DNA of 64,000 bases from Methanococcoides sp. EBM-47. GTDB lineage: Archaea > Halobacteriota > Methanosarcinia > Methanosarcinales > Methanosarcinaceae. The DNA lies in contig MPPA01000010.1 in NCBI GenBank assembly GCA_001896725.1, positions 1 through 64,000 of the forward strand, read 5' to 3'. Positions 1 through 8,163 of the stretch are shown one piece after another. Both the position numbers and the translations under genes were made by a program. The number at the start of each line of letters is the position of its first letter. Position 1 is the stretch's first letter. A model generated the notes under the pieces. That model was given only the letters and a program-made list of their open reading frames with translations. It was not told the origin of the DNA and ran no database searches.

Positions 1-147
1 ATCAGTATCATTAGCCTGAAACATCATTTTTAGACCGATATATACAGACACATTATTTGAAAATTTAGATTTCATTTGCTTCTCGAAAAGAGACGATTTC
101 TAAGCCGATTTGTGAACAAGATCCATTAAAAAATGGAATGAAACATT

Positions 148-273
148 TCATATTATATTTGTAGTGGTCATAGTACCACAATGCGGACAGTAATACAGGA
201 CATTCAAGCCCAATGTTTGTTTTTTCAACGTGGCCTTACACTTGATACACATGTTTTTCAAAACTGGATTCAT
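148..273 (-). CDS. Tiny zinc-ribbon protein, 41 aa (second of a tandem pair)
   Basis: A 41-codon ORF with ATG at 273 and TGA at 148. It carries two CxxC knuckles, CIKC (residues 9-12) and CPHC (residues 29-32), about 16 residues apart, as in a minimal zinc ribbon. It follows the 45-aa zinc-ribbon gene after 9 bases, so the two are probably co-transcribed; a purine-rich GTGAGGG lies just before the ATG. The remainder is short and basic, with no signal peptide or membrane segment. Function is unknown; nucleic-acid or protein binding would be typical of mini-ribbons, but that is inference. It is too short for most gene callers. Paired cysteines in both neighbours make chance unlikely. Confidence 0.7.
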   Translation of the reverse strand: MNPVLKNMCIKCKATLKKQTLGLNVLYYCPHCGTMTTTNII

Positions 274-282
274 TTTTTTCCC

Positions 283-420
283 TCACTCATATATCATAAT
301 TGATTCAATTCTCGCAGTACCTGTTATTGTCCAGTATCCGCAAACTTTACAGACCTGTATATCGTTTTGTGCCTCCTGGAATTCAGTATGGCATTCAGGA
401 CATTTTTTCAAAGCTCCCAT
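283..420 (-). CDS. Tiny zinc-ribbon protein, 45 aa (first of a tandem pair)
   Basis: The ATG at 420 has an ideal ribosome site (AAGGAGGT) a few bases upstream, and the frame ends in TGA at 283. The protein has CPEC (residues 7-10) and CKVCG (residues 24-28), the spacing of a rubredoxin-like or TFIIB-like mini zinc ribbon, followed by a short tail. It is not a fragment of a larger frame: both ends are clean and the SD is strong. The next gene is a second mini-ribbon 9 bases downstream, so this is a two-gene unit. A long hairpin lies about 50-95 bases upstream (471-515) and may sit in its leader. No specific family is recognised. Confidence 0.8.
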   Translation of the reverse strand: MGALKKCPECHTEFQEAQNDIQVCKVCGYWTITGTARIESIMIYE

Positions 421-470
421 CTTTGATACCTCCTTATAAAGATCATAGTAGTCATTTTAACTACTTAACA

Positions 471-515
471 GAAAGATAGAAGGACGGAAACACTCCGCCC
501 TTCTTTTTATCTTTC
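471..515. promoter_or_regulatory. Long inverted repeat upstream of the zinc-ribbon pair
   Basis: Outer arms GAAAGATA (471-478) and TATCTTTC (508-515) enclose inner arms GAAGGACGGA (479-488) and TCCGCCCTTC (494-503), with a five-base loop and a TTTT bulge. This gives about 18 paired bases. On the minus strand it lies in the probable leader of the zinc-ribbon genes. On the plus strand the inner hairpin is followed by TTTTT and would look like a terminator, but no plus-strand gene precedes it. A second short hairpin (GTAGT/ACTAC) lies between it and the SD. The role (attenuator, RNA-binding site or terminator) is undecided. Confidence 0.55.
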
Positions 516-1162
516 CCGCACAGAGGTCTTGTTTTTCCACCCGTTCAACTTTACCTTCTTTAAGCGTCTCTTCTACAGTGAAAATAGATACTATTTTCAG
601 ATATCTCCAATCACTTCGTGGGAAATTCTCCCCTCCCAACCCGCTTATTTGTCCTGATTGAGATCTTTTCACAACCAGTGGCCTGTTATATAATACTCAT
701 TCTATATAACATAAATTGAATTTAATTTAATATGGCATCAAAAATTACAACGTCATTATAATTTCAAAAGACATTATAGAACGAGCTTCTCAAAAACAGA
801 GATCATCTCAGCTTCAAGTTAAAATAGATCATATACCCTTAAAGAAAAGTCCTGATGAAACTGCCTCTCCTCTGTATCACCTGCTGGGGCCAGTATCTCT
901 GGTATTCTGCACACCTTTCCACTTTCTGTCGCGTTCATCTTCTTTCCAGACCTGTAGCTAAAAGCACTTTGAAGTGAGGGAACTTTCAATATAAAAAGGT
1001 TGACAGATAAACAGCTGATCTTTTTAATAGCTGTATGTATCGAAAAGGTGCAGGCATACTAGGGATACTATGGTCATGCAGATATGAGCAGTGCTTATGA
1101 TCACGAGTTCATTTCTAAGAAGATTATTGATATGGGGCTTAGCATTGCATTCTGGACATAGC
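516..1162. other. No convincing gene; possible long leader and degraded DNA
   Basis: No ORF here has a start, SD and protein-like composition together. TATA-like AT-rich sequence around 690-720 could drive the minus-strand zinc-ribbon genes, implying a leader of roughly 270 bases. Plus-strand DNA at about 1070-1159 translates to a short stretch slightly reminiscent of a DDE-transposase segment, ending where the MITE-like repeat begins, but it is too short and interrupted to call. Confidence 0.4.
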
Positions 1163-1298
1163 TTTGGCTCTATAGGCACGTTTATAAAACCTCATCGTTC
1201 AGTTTAATTCCACAAATGTGACAAATGTATAGGAGCACATTTGAAAATATACAGGGCATAAAAAATTGTATGGTCAGTGAGATTTTCTACAGAGCTGT
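1163..1298. repeat. MITE-like repeat, copy A
   Basis: The left end reads TTTGGCTCTATAGG and the right end is TTTTCTACAGAGCT, an imperfect inverted repeat of each other. Internally it shares blocks such as GTTCAGTTTAATT, AATGTATAGGA and CATTTGAAAATATACAG with copy B (1951-2092) and copy C (53123-53258). About 136 bp, no coding capacity. The size, terminal inverted repeats and dispersed copies fit a miniature inverted-repeat element mobilised by an IS elsewhere in the genome; no transposase is in this window. It lies 22 bases past the stop of the transglutaminase-like gene. Confidence 0.65.
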
Positions 1299-1319
1299 TT
1301 TTAAAATATGTTATTACTG

Positions 1320-1940
1320 TCACCATATAACATCATAATCTACAATCTCACCCATGGAAAAATGTACATATCTGGAATTAAATACTGTTTTTGGTATGTA
1401 TTGTTTACCGATACCAAAGTCATAAACAATGGTATCTATGCCAGGTGAATTTATATGTCCGGTTGTATCTATATATACCATACCCCTATCTGTTGTATTG
1501 AATGCGTTTAAAGCATGGTGATCTATTGATCCGTTACTTTGCTTTAGATCTACAGATACTATTGCGGACCTTATCCCTTGACGTTCTGCATTATCATGAA
1601 GCTCTTTAGCATAATCAATACATACATAAGACCCCGGAGTATAGATATTCCTATCTGTTTTATCTGATAATAAAAACTGTTTTAGATCATCATAGGAAAC
1701 ATCTGTAGCCTCTGGGTTATTGTAATATGTCATTTCCTGCATTGACGAATTACATAAATAATTACCATTGGATCCTATAATATAATCTGCATCAGGCTCA
1801 ATACTTGAACCTAAAAATTCATCAATGGTTTGAACTGGATACGGTGAGACGTAAACCATCTCACCGCTATCGTCGTTATCGCCTATAGCAAAAAAGATCA
1901 AAAGCAAAAAGGCTGTAAATAATAATCCCTTATATTTCAT
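1320..1940 (-). CDS. Exported transglutaminase-like protein
   Basis: 206 aa starting at ATG 1940 (MKYKGLL), preceded by AAGGTGACC. An upstream in-frame start at 2033 would lie inside a MITE-like element and is rejected. The N-terminus is a hydrophobic segment (residues about 4-18) followed by acidic sequence: a signal peptide or membrane anchor. The C-terminal half has the order Cys (YVCIDYA), His (DHHALNAF), Asp (YIDTTG), the catalytic triad pattern of the transglutaminase-like/papain fold. In archaea such extracytoplasmic proteins are generally of unknown substrate, with protease or peptide-linking activity possible. The gene is flanked on both sides by copies of the same repeat (1163-1298 and 1951-2092), the upstream one ending only about 10 bases before the start codon. 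Confidence 0.8.
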   Translation of the reverse strand: MKYKGLLFTAFLLLIFFAIGDNDDSGEMVYVSPYPVQTIDEFLGSSIEPDADYIIGSNGNYLCNSSMQEMTYYNNPEATDVSYDDLKQFLLSDKTDRNIYTPGSYVCIDYAKELHDNAERQGIRSAIVSVDLKQSNGSIDHHALNAFNTTDRGMVYIDTTGHINSPGIDTIVYDFGIGKQYIPKTVFNSRYVHFSMGEIVDYDVIW

Positions 1941-1950
1941 TTGGTCACCT

Positions 1951-2092
1951 TTTGGCTCTGTAGAAACGATTGTAAAACCACTATAGTTCAGTTCAATTAC
2001 ATAGATACGGTCAATGTATAGGAAAGAACACATTCGAAAACATACAGAACATAGAAAAACACGTGATCAACGAGGTTTTCTACATAGCCAAA
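1951..2092. repeat. MITE-like repeat, copy B (best ends)
   Basis: The left end TTTGGCTCTGTAGAAAC and the right end GTTTTCTACATAGCCAAA are inverted repeats of about 17 bases with one or two mismatches. 142 bp, non-coding, internally similar to copies A and C. Its left end touches the ribosome-binding region of the transglutaminase-like gene, contributing the first two bases of AAGGTGA, so insertion must have replaced or displaced that gene's native promoter. I could not define target duplications with confidence. Confidence 0.75.
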
Positions 2093-2500
2093 GGTATCAT
2101 GTTTTTTAAAGACCATGTTCTTCATATCCATTACTAAACATGTGGTCATTGATATAAACTCTATGAACACTTAAATATGCATATATGTGTACTTTTTTTA
2201 TTTTATATAATTCTAAATATTGGAACAAAATCTTAAGGATGAAAACAAATATTTGAAACATGACCACGTTCAAAATATGTTTTTTCTCTCTATAAGGCAC
2301 GTTTCAATATGATCAAAAGGTAGCATCCCAATTTTGCTGTAAATCCTCCCATACCTCTGGTATGTTCTTATTTTTCTATAGATAAATATCTGTTTTCAGA
2401 TATGGTAACTATTACATCTAGATATTTTTAACACTAAGATTTAATAGTTGAAACAAAGATCCGCAAAAACAGGATATGGTCATATCCCTTAGTGCGCCCG
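2093..2500. other. Intergenic, no gene seen
   Basis: AT-rich with no supported ORF; a 64-codon minus-strand frame at 2106-2300 has neither SD nor protein-like composition. A perfect hairpin CATACC-TCT-GGTATG (2350-2364) followed on the plus strand by T-rich sequence could be a weak terminator or relic. Confidence 0.4.
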
Positions 2501-3970
2501 TTATCGCTCTGTATTCTGACAGCTTCCGGTAGGATAGGATCGTTCCGGGGGGATGGTCCTTCCCCGGACAAAAGATGCGAAGACGCCCACGATACAAAAG
2601 ACAGTGAACAGCATAAATACATAATGGAGGCTTGTGAGGAACTGGGGATAGTACTCAGGGGTTATTTCCACAGGTCCGACAACGACCGCAAAGACCATCA
2701 TGGCAACACCCATTGAGAACATCTGTCCAAGCAGCCGCATGGTCCCGTTCATCCCGGACGCCACACCATAGAACCTCCTATCTACTGAGCTCATGATAAC
2801 GTTCGTGTTCGGAGAGGAGAAGAGACCAAAACCGATACCAAGCACCACGAGAATTGCAACCATATACCAGATGGATGTCGTTTCCGACAGGAAGATCAGA
2901 AAAAAGAGACCTATCGCTGTAAGGGCCATTCCCGCGGATGCGATAAGACGGGGCTCGATGCTGTCGGACATCTTCCCGGCAAGAGGAGAGACCATGGCCT
3001 GAAAGACAGGCTGTGCCATCAGGATAAATCCGGCATGCTCTGGCGTGAAACCCTTGGTGTACTGCAGATCAAGGCTCAGAAGGAATGTCACTGCATAGGT
3101 CGCGCTATAATTGATGAGAGCAGAAAGATTAGAAAGTGCAAAGACGCGGTTCTTTGTCATAAGGCTTATATCAAGGACCGGCGAAGGTATCCGCATCTCA
3201 TATAAGATAAAGATGATCGTACCGATGATCCCTGTTATTATAAGAGAGACCCCTTTTATGTCCGGAAGGACAGAGAAACCATACATAAGTGAGACGACCG
3301 CCGCCCCGTAGATCATGGACCCCTTCAGATCAAACCTGTCCTCCCTGCATTCTGCCCACTCGCCTTTGAGTTTCCAGAGAATGAGGAGGATCGTTGCAAG
3401 ACCTATAGGAACGTTCACCAAAAAGATACTCCTCCACCCAAGGTACTGTGTCATTATACCACCAAGGAACGGACCAGTGGAGAGCCCTATGTAAACCGCA
3501 GTGACATAGATACCCAATGCCTTTCCACGTTCTCCCGGAGGATAGACGGAAGTGATCATAGCGATCCCAGTCCCAAAGATCATAGCACTTCCCAAACCCT
3601 GTAACACCCTGCCCACGATGAGCATCTCTGCAGAGCCGACCATTGTCATTGACAGGGATGCAAGACTGAACACCGCTATCCCATATAGGAAAACTTTCTT
3701 TCTTCCATATATATCAGCGATCTTCCCGAAGGGAACAAGGAACATCGCTGATGAGAGAAGATATGCGGTCGTCACCCACGAGAGCGAGATCGCGTTCATA
3801 TGGAATTCCGCGCCCATTGTAGGCAATGCGATATTTACTGCCGAACCATCGAACGGAGTGATGAACCCTGCAAGTATCGCGCTCATAAGGACGATCTGCT
3901 TTTCAGTAGCGTGAGAAGCAGGAACTGTATTTTCAACGGACGGTCCATGATCATTTATTTTCTTTATCAT
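2501..3970 (-). CDS. MFS drug-efflux transporter, DHA2 (EmrB/QacA) type
   Basis: About 489 aa with roughly fourteen hydrophobic segments, the DHA2 topology. The first helix carries FDGSAVNIALP, the variant of the LDxTVVNVALP motif that marks this family. The loop between helices 2 and 3 has GKIADIYGRKK (motif A), and motif C (GPFLGG) follows in helix 5. DHA2 proteins export drugs, dyes or metabolites by proton antiport across the cytoplasmic membrane; the substrate cannot be read from sequence. I prefer ATG 3970, preceded by GGTCAGTGAT, over the ATG at 3994, which lacks an SD. The gene is monocistronic, with no adjacent TetR/MarR regulator. Confidence 0.9.
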   Translation of the reverse strand: MIKKINDHGPSVENTVPASHATEKQIVLMSAILAGFITPFDGSAVNIALPTMGAEFHMNAISLSWVTTAYLLSSAMFLVPFGKIADIYGRKKVFLYGIAVFSLASLSMTMVGSAEMLIVGRVLQGLGSAMIFGTGIAMITSVYPPGERGKALGIYVTAVYIGLSTGPFLGGIMTQYLGWRSIFLVNVPIGLATILLILWKLKGEWAECREDRFDLKGSMIYGAAVVSLMYGFSVLPDIKGVSLIITGIIGTIIFILYEMRIPSPVLDISLMTKNRVFALSNLSALINYSATYAVTFLLSLDLQYTKGFTPEHAGFILMAQPVFQAMVSPLAGKMSDSIEPRLIASAGMALTAIGLFFLIFLSETTSIWYMVAILVVLGIGFGLFSSPNTNVIMSSVDRRFYGVASGMNGTMRLLGQMFSMGVAMMVFAVVVGPVEITPEYYPQFLTSLHYVFMLFTVFCIVGVFASFVRGRTIPPERSYPTGSCQNTER

Positions 3971-4185
3971 TCTATCACTGACCAGCAATGTCATAAAGAA
4001 CTGGAAGACAGCAGTAAATTACAGGCTTTATTACTTATATTTTGAGTACGCTGACCACCGTCATTGACCCTTATTCTCAAAAACCGACAGAACTGGGAGA
4101 TGATGGCTCATAAATATATGAAAGATGAAACACGATCAGTGCATGAGCAGAACATATTGGATATATGAGCACGCACACTGGAAGT

Positions 4186-4198
4186 TTAAAAAAATACC
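4186..4198 (-). terminator. T-tract after tRNA-Leu(CAG)
   Basis: Just past the tRNA on the minus strand the sequence reads TATTTTTTTAAA, a typical archaeal oligo-T termination signal. The seven uninterrupted T residues lie about a dozen bases beyond the discriminator base. Confidence 0.6.
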
Positions 4199-4201
4199 CG
4201 A

Positions 4202-4286
4202 TGCGGGGGATGGGATTCGAACCCACGAACTCCTACGAGACTAGACTCTGAATCTAGCGCCTTTGACCGGGCTGGGCAACCCCCGC
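4202..4286 (-). tRNA. tRNA-Leu (anticodon CAG)
   Basis: 85 nt including an A discriminator. The acceptor arms GCGGGGG and CCCCCGC pair perfectly. The anticodon arm is CTAGA-TTCAGAG-TCTAG, giving CAG at positions 34-36, which reads CUG leucine codons. A long variable arm (TCTCGTAGGAG) makes it a class II tRNA, and the T loop is GTTCGAATC. No CCA is encoded and no intron is present. It differs from the tRNA-Leu(GAG) at 44688-44772 at only four bases. Confidence 0.97.
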
Positions 4287-4311
4287 ATTGAAGTTAGCGT
4301 ATAGTTGTACT

Positions 4312-4334
4312 AATGGTATATATGCCTTTTCGGT
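4312..4334 (-). promoter_or_regulatory. Archaeal promoter (BRE/TATA) for tRNA-Leu(CAG)
   Basis: On the minus strand CGAAAAGGCATATATACC combines a purine-rich BRE with a strong TATA box. Its centre is about 40 bases before the tRNA, so the primary transcript should begin some 10-15 bases upstream and be trimmed by RNase P. Confidence 0.65.
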
Positions 4335-4376
4335 TGCAGACCCTTAAAAAAAGGTCTGTGGGCACAGCAAGACCGA

Positions 4377-5282
4377 TCAATCGATCAGTTTCATGAGCAG
4401 GGCTTTCTGTGCATGCAAACGGTTCTCTGCCTGGTCATATACCACAGACTGCGGACCATCCATCACCTCTGCAGTGATCTCCTGCCCTCTGTGAGCCGGC
4501 ATGCAATGCATGACTATAGCATCACTTTTAGCAAAGGACAACAGCTTTGGATCTATCTGGTAGGCTTTCAGATCATTGAGACGTTTATCGATCTCGTGCT
4601 CATCGCCCATGGAGATCCATACATCGGTGTATAACACATCCGCCCCCTTTACAGCCTCAAATGGATCGCTCATGATGGTGATATCCCCTCCAAGCTCCCG
4701 GGCCTGCTCGATGATCTTGGCATTAGGCTCATAACCTGGCGGGCAGGCCACTACCATCTGCATGCCCACAATGGCACAACCCAGAATGGCTGAATTGCAT
4801 ACATTATTGCCATCACCCACCCAAACATACTTCAACCCTTTGAAATGGTTTTTATATTCTCTGATGGTAAGCAGATCAGAAAGGATCTGACATGGATGCT
4901 CCACATCCGAAAGGGCATTTATTACAGGTACTGATGAATGGGCAGCTATTTCAAGGAGCGTACTATGCTCGTTCACCCTTGCTGCAATGCAGTGCACATA
5001 TCTGGAAAGGACAACAGCTGTATCAGCGATAGTTTCTCCGCGCCCGATCTGCAGGTCCTTGGAAGAGAGAAAAATGGATTGTCCTCCCAGATCGGACATG
5101 GAAACCTCAAAGGAGACCCTGGTACGTGTGGATGATTTTTCGAAAAACATTGCCAGACTTCTATTCTTCAGCAGGTCTGTGAGCTTCCCACGAGCACGCT
5201 TTTCTTTCAGAACCTCTGCCGTGTCAAGCAGTTCCATGACCTCATCATGAGTGAGGTCTGCAAAGGAAATGAAATGCTTCAT
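4377..5282 (-). CDS. argF: Ornithine carbamoyltransferase
   Basis: 301 aa, normal length. It transfers the carbamoyl group of carbamoyl phosphate to ornithine to give citrulline in arginine biosynthesis (cytosolic, usually trimeric). Signature elements are all present: the phosphate loop STRTR (residues 51-55), HPCQ (129-132), DVWISMG (220-226), which replaces the DxWxSMG ornithine loop, and HCMPAHRG (259-266) with the catalytic cysteine. The SD GGTTGAT precedes the ATG. It lies 38 bases after purD on the same strand, so the two are probably one transcription unit although their pathways differ. Confidence 0.98.
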   Translation of the reverse strand: MKHFISFADLTHDEVMELLDTAEVLKEKRARGKLTDLLKNRSLAMFFEKSSTRTRVSFEVSMSDLGGQSIFLSSKDLQIGRGETIADTAVVLSRYVHCIAARVNEHSTLLEIAAHSSVPVINALSDVEHPCQILSDLLTIREYKNHFKGLKYVWVGDGNNVCNSAILGCAIVGMQMVVACPPGYEPNAKIIEQARELGGDITIMSDPFEAVKGADVLYTDVWISMGDEHEIDKRLNDLKAYQIDPKLLSFAKSDAIVMHCMPAHRGQEITAEVMDGPQSVVYDQAENRLHAQKALLMKLID

Positions 5283-5320
5283 ACAATCAACCCATGTTCA
5301 TTATTTTGAGAGGTCATGAT

Positions 5321-6622
5321 CTAACCCCTGATCTCGTTCATATGATCGATACGTTTCTGGACCAACGACATGGTACCTATATCCCTTCTTGAATGCAGGT
5401 CCCCGATAATATTATCAAGCGCATCCTGAGCTTTTTTCTCTGCCTTTGGGATCGAAACATCAATACCAACGACCGCTATTGCCCGTGAACCTGTGGTATA
5501 TATCCTACCGTTCTCTTCATACACACTTGCATAGAATACCAGCGCATCCCCTACATCCCCTACAGATACCTCTTTGTCCTTCGAAGGATTGTCAGGGTAT
5601 CCTGCAGGCACTGCGTACTTGCACACGGTCGCTTTCTTACTGAACTTCACTGTAAGCCTGTCAAGGGTACCACCCACCACAGCAGACATGACATCCACTA
5701 TATCTGTTTCCAGAAGAGGCAGCACGTTCATGGCCTCCGGGTCCCCGAACCTGGCATTGAACTCTATTACACGCAGACCATTCCTTGTGACCATGAACTG
5801 TCCATATAGCACACCTTTGTATTTTACACCGGTCTCCATATAGAGCCCCGTTACTGTGTGTTGCATGATATCTTTTGCCTGCTGCACATCTTCTGCACGT
5901 AAAAACGGCAAAAGCTCACCTGCATCAGTATAAGAGCCCATCCCCCCTGTATTCGGACCCAGATCGTTCTCAAAGGCCCTCTTATGGTCCTGAACTGAAG
6001 GCGAGAACGCCAAATGTTCACCATCGACAAAAGCCTGTAATGTGAACTCCTCACCTACAAGCTTCTCCTCTACCACCACACTACCTGATCCCAGGATCTG
6101 AGCGGCATATTGCTGGGCATCTTTGACAGAGGGGAGCTGGTCACCCATGACCTTTACGCCTTTACCTCCTGTAAGACCTGAGGGCTTTATAGCCACATCG
6201 CCCAGCTTTGCAATGAAATCGAACATAGGTCCTTGTTCAGTAAAGATCTCGAACACAGGACAACCCCCGATCCCATGCTTTCTCATGAAGCTGCGTGCCC
6301 ACGCTTTATCGAACTCGATCTTGGAAACGGCCTTTCTGGGACCAACTACCCCAACACCGATATCTTCCAAGGCATCTGCAAGCCCGGCTGCAAGAGGAGC
6401 CTCTGGCCCTATGAAGGCAAGATCAATGTTTTTAGCAGCTGCATAAGCAACGATCTTCTTTACATCGGTTTCCTTTTCCAAGAGGAAATCCTGACAAAGC
6501 CGGGAAATGCCGGGATTCTTTTTCGCCATCACAGCGAAAATAACAGGATCCTTTCTGCTTTGCGCAATAGTAGCTGTAATTGCATGTTCCCTTCCTCCGC
6601 CACCGACAACTAGAACATTCAT
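5321..6622 (-). CDS. purD: Phosphoribosylamine-glycine ligase
   Basis: 433 aa. It ligates glycine to 5-phosphoribosylamine with ATP (second step of de novo purine synthesis). The N-terminal GARS-N domain starts with VGGGGREHA (residues 6-14). The central ATP-grasp domain shows [23 protein letters not shown] and [12 protein letters not shown] (metal and nucleotide binding). A GARS-C domain completes it. The SD GAGGTC lies upstream of ATG 6622. It is a stand-alone enzyme, not fused to AIRS or GART, as is usual in archaea. argF follows 38 bases downstream. Confidence 0.98.
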   Translation of the reverse strand: MNVLVVGGGGREHAITATIAQSRKDPVIFAVMAKKNPGISRLCQDFLLEKETDVKKIVAYAAAKNIDLAFIGPEAPLAAGLADALEDIGVGVVGPRKAVSKIEFDKAWARSFMRKHGIGGCPVFEIFTEQGPMFDFIAKLGDVAIKPSGLTGGKGVKVMGDQLPSVKDAQQYAAQILGSGSVVVEEKLVGEEFTLQAFVDGEHLAFSPSVQDHKRAFENDLGPNTGGMGSYTDAGELLPFLRAEDVQQAKDIMQHTVTGLYMETGVKYKGVLYGQFMVTRNGLRVIEFNARFGDPEAMNVLPLLETDIVDVMSAVVGGTLDRLTVKFSKKATVCKYAVPAGYPDNPSKDKEVSVGDVGDALVFYASVYEENGRIYTTGSRAIAVVGIDVSIPKAEKKAQDALDNIIGDLHSRRDIGTMSLVQKRIDHMNEIRG

Positions 6623-6817
6623 TTATAAGACCTCATCAATTAAAAATTATTTTAAACATTGAAATGAAATTATCAATCGTTACATGATCTTCTTATTGAA
6701 CACAGTTGATACCTACTCAGCAACAGGCCCTATGGACCAAGGTCAAGATAGGTGACAATAAATACTACGCCTTCTTTCTCATATTCAGATAAATAATTTA
6801 CTTATTTGTTCTATCTC

Positions 6818-7357
6818 TCATTGGATAAGATCACTGGTAGTCACAAGAGGAATGAGCTTCACACCCAGTGCCTCAAGGTTCTGCTGTGCACCTTCCTCTC
6901 TATCCACCACAGTGATAACAACATCCACAAAGCCCCCAGTCCCGCGAATAGCTTCGATCACACCCTTTACCGAGCCGCCACTGGTGGTCACATCTTCTAT
7001 AAGGATAACATGTGTTCCTTTCTTGAGATCACCTATAAAACGACCCCCTGTACCATATCCCTTTTCTTCCTTACGGACGATCAGAAGAGGAAGACCAGAT
7101 CTAAGTGAAACCGCTGTTGCAAGAGGGACACCGCCCAAGGCCACACCACCCACCATATCTGCTTTTTCATTGAGTATCAAGGAAGAGGCCTGTTCTGCTA
7201 TCACTGCAAGAGTGGCTGGATCGGTACTGGCTTTTTTAATATCGATATAGTATTTGCTATTCTTGCCTGAAGCAAGGGTAAAATCACCAAATTTCACAGC
7301 CCCGCATTTTTTGAGGGCGGATATGATAAGAGATTTTTCGTCATTTTCTATATTCAT
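6818..7357 (-). CDS. pyrE: Orotate phosphoribosyltransferase
   Basis: 179 aa. It joins orotate and PRPP to form orotidine monophosphate in pyrimidine biosynthesis. The PRPP loop ILIEDVTTSGGSV marks a type I phosphoribosyltransferase, and the N-terminal segment SGKNSKYYIDIKK is typical of OPRTase. An open frame continues upstream into carS, but the family length and a strong SD (GGTGATCC) fix the start at ATG 7357. It lies 35 bases after carS on the same strand. Confidence 0.97.
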   Translation of the reverse strand: MNIENDEKSLIISALKKCGAVKFGDFTLASGKNSKYYIDIKKASTDPATLAVIAEQASSLILNEKADMVGGVALGGVPLATAVSLRSGLPLLIVRKEEKGYGTGGRFIGDLKKGTHVILIEDVTTSGGSVKGVIEAIRGTGGFVDVVITVVDREEGAQQNLEALGVKLIPLVTTSDLIQ

Positions 7358-7392
7358 CCGGATCACCATGATATGTAGATAAATGGAGCCGA

Positions 7393-7941
7393 TCACCAAG
7401 GCTCTTTCTTTACCCCAATAATGTAACCAATAATGTTTGTTGTGAGATGGAGCAACGGAGTTATGATCAACACAGTGATCATAATATCCCAGGTAAAATA
7501 TGTTGTGAACCATCCAGGGATTGCCAGATATGTGAATACCCACGCACCCACCACAAAATCAAGCTGGTCTACAAGCGGCAATGAAGCACCTCTCTTCATT
7601 CCAAACCTGCGCTTGAAGAAACTCTTGAACATATCCCCAAAAAGAGAACCTGAGGCAAGGGATAGAAGGATCACCAATGTTGAAGACCCATTATCTGAAA
7701 AGGAAGGGAGGGAAATGCGCAGCAGTTCTGATAAAGGAATCAGCAAGGCCATTTGAAGCAAGCCCAGAAGTACACCGCACGCTATGCCGGCGAACAGACC
7801 CCTGTAGGTCTTGCCATCACCCAGGATCCGCCTGCCATCCTTTAGGGTCCTGCCACCATCGATGGGACGTCCTCCCCCGAATACAGCTGCCATTGAATTA
7901 GGAATATAAGCAGGCAACATCAGCCAGATAGCTATGGTCAC
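7393..7941 (-). CDS. carS: CDP-archaeol synthase
   Basis: 182 aa from a GTG start. It makes CDP-archaeol from CTP and digeranylgeranylglyceryl phosphate, the activated precursor for archaeal polar lipids, in the cytoplasmic membrane. The family hallmarks are visible: PAYIPNSMAAVFGGG near the N-terminus, the polar loop RRILGDGKTYRG (residues about 38-49), SLFGDMFKSFFKRR and LPLVDQLDF, separated by about five hydrophobic helices. No in-frame ATG lies upstream, so GTG is the likely start. It is divergent from the ccmF genes and is followed by pyrE. Confidence 0.95.
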   Translation of the reverse strand: MTIAIWLMLPAYIPNSMAAVFGGGRPIDGGRTLKDGRRILGDGKTYRGLFAGIACGVLLGLLQMALLIPLSELLRISLPSFSDNGSSTLVILLSLASGSLFGDMFKSFFKRRFGMKRGASLPLVDQLDFVVGAWVFTYLAIPGWFTTYFTWDIMITVLIITPLLHLTTNIIGYIIGVKKEPW

Positions 7942-8113
7942 TGTTTCTATCGTGCTACCAACCCGGTCACGTTTGTCTATGCTCCTCAGAGATAGGCATT
8001 ATCTATATTTAAGATACCGAAAGTGTGGCATTAGAAGTATATAATTTGATGCATTCATACGATAATGCTACTACGATAAAAAGCTACTGCAACCTATGGA
8101 GATCAATTATGTT

Positions 8114-8126
8114 CTATATATATGAG
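8114..8126 (+). promoter_or_regulatory. TATA box for the ccmF genes
   Basis: CTATATATATGAG centred near 8119 predicts transcription from about 8144. That places the GGGAGATCA ribosome site (8152-8160) in a short leader before ATG 8164, and argues against translation from the ATG at 8137. Confidence 0.5.
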
Positions 8127-8163
8127 ATGAGCATACATGCAGGTTCACAATGGGAGATCAGCA

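Noticed and set aside
457-672. 71-codon GTG-started frame on the minus strand
   Set aside because: No SD, no domain, odd composition, and it runs through the long hairpin at 471-515; more likely leader sequence.
1050-1160. Short translated stretch reminiscent of a DDE transposase next to MITE copy A
   Set aside because: About 30 residues between stops with no diagnostic catalytic context; similarity by eye is too weak.
2106-2300. 64-codon minus-strand frame
   Set aside because: AT-rich low-information translation, no SD, no family.
6818-7543. Extended 241-codon form of pyrE
   Set aside because: It would overlap carS by 150 bases; the SD and family length place the start at 7357.
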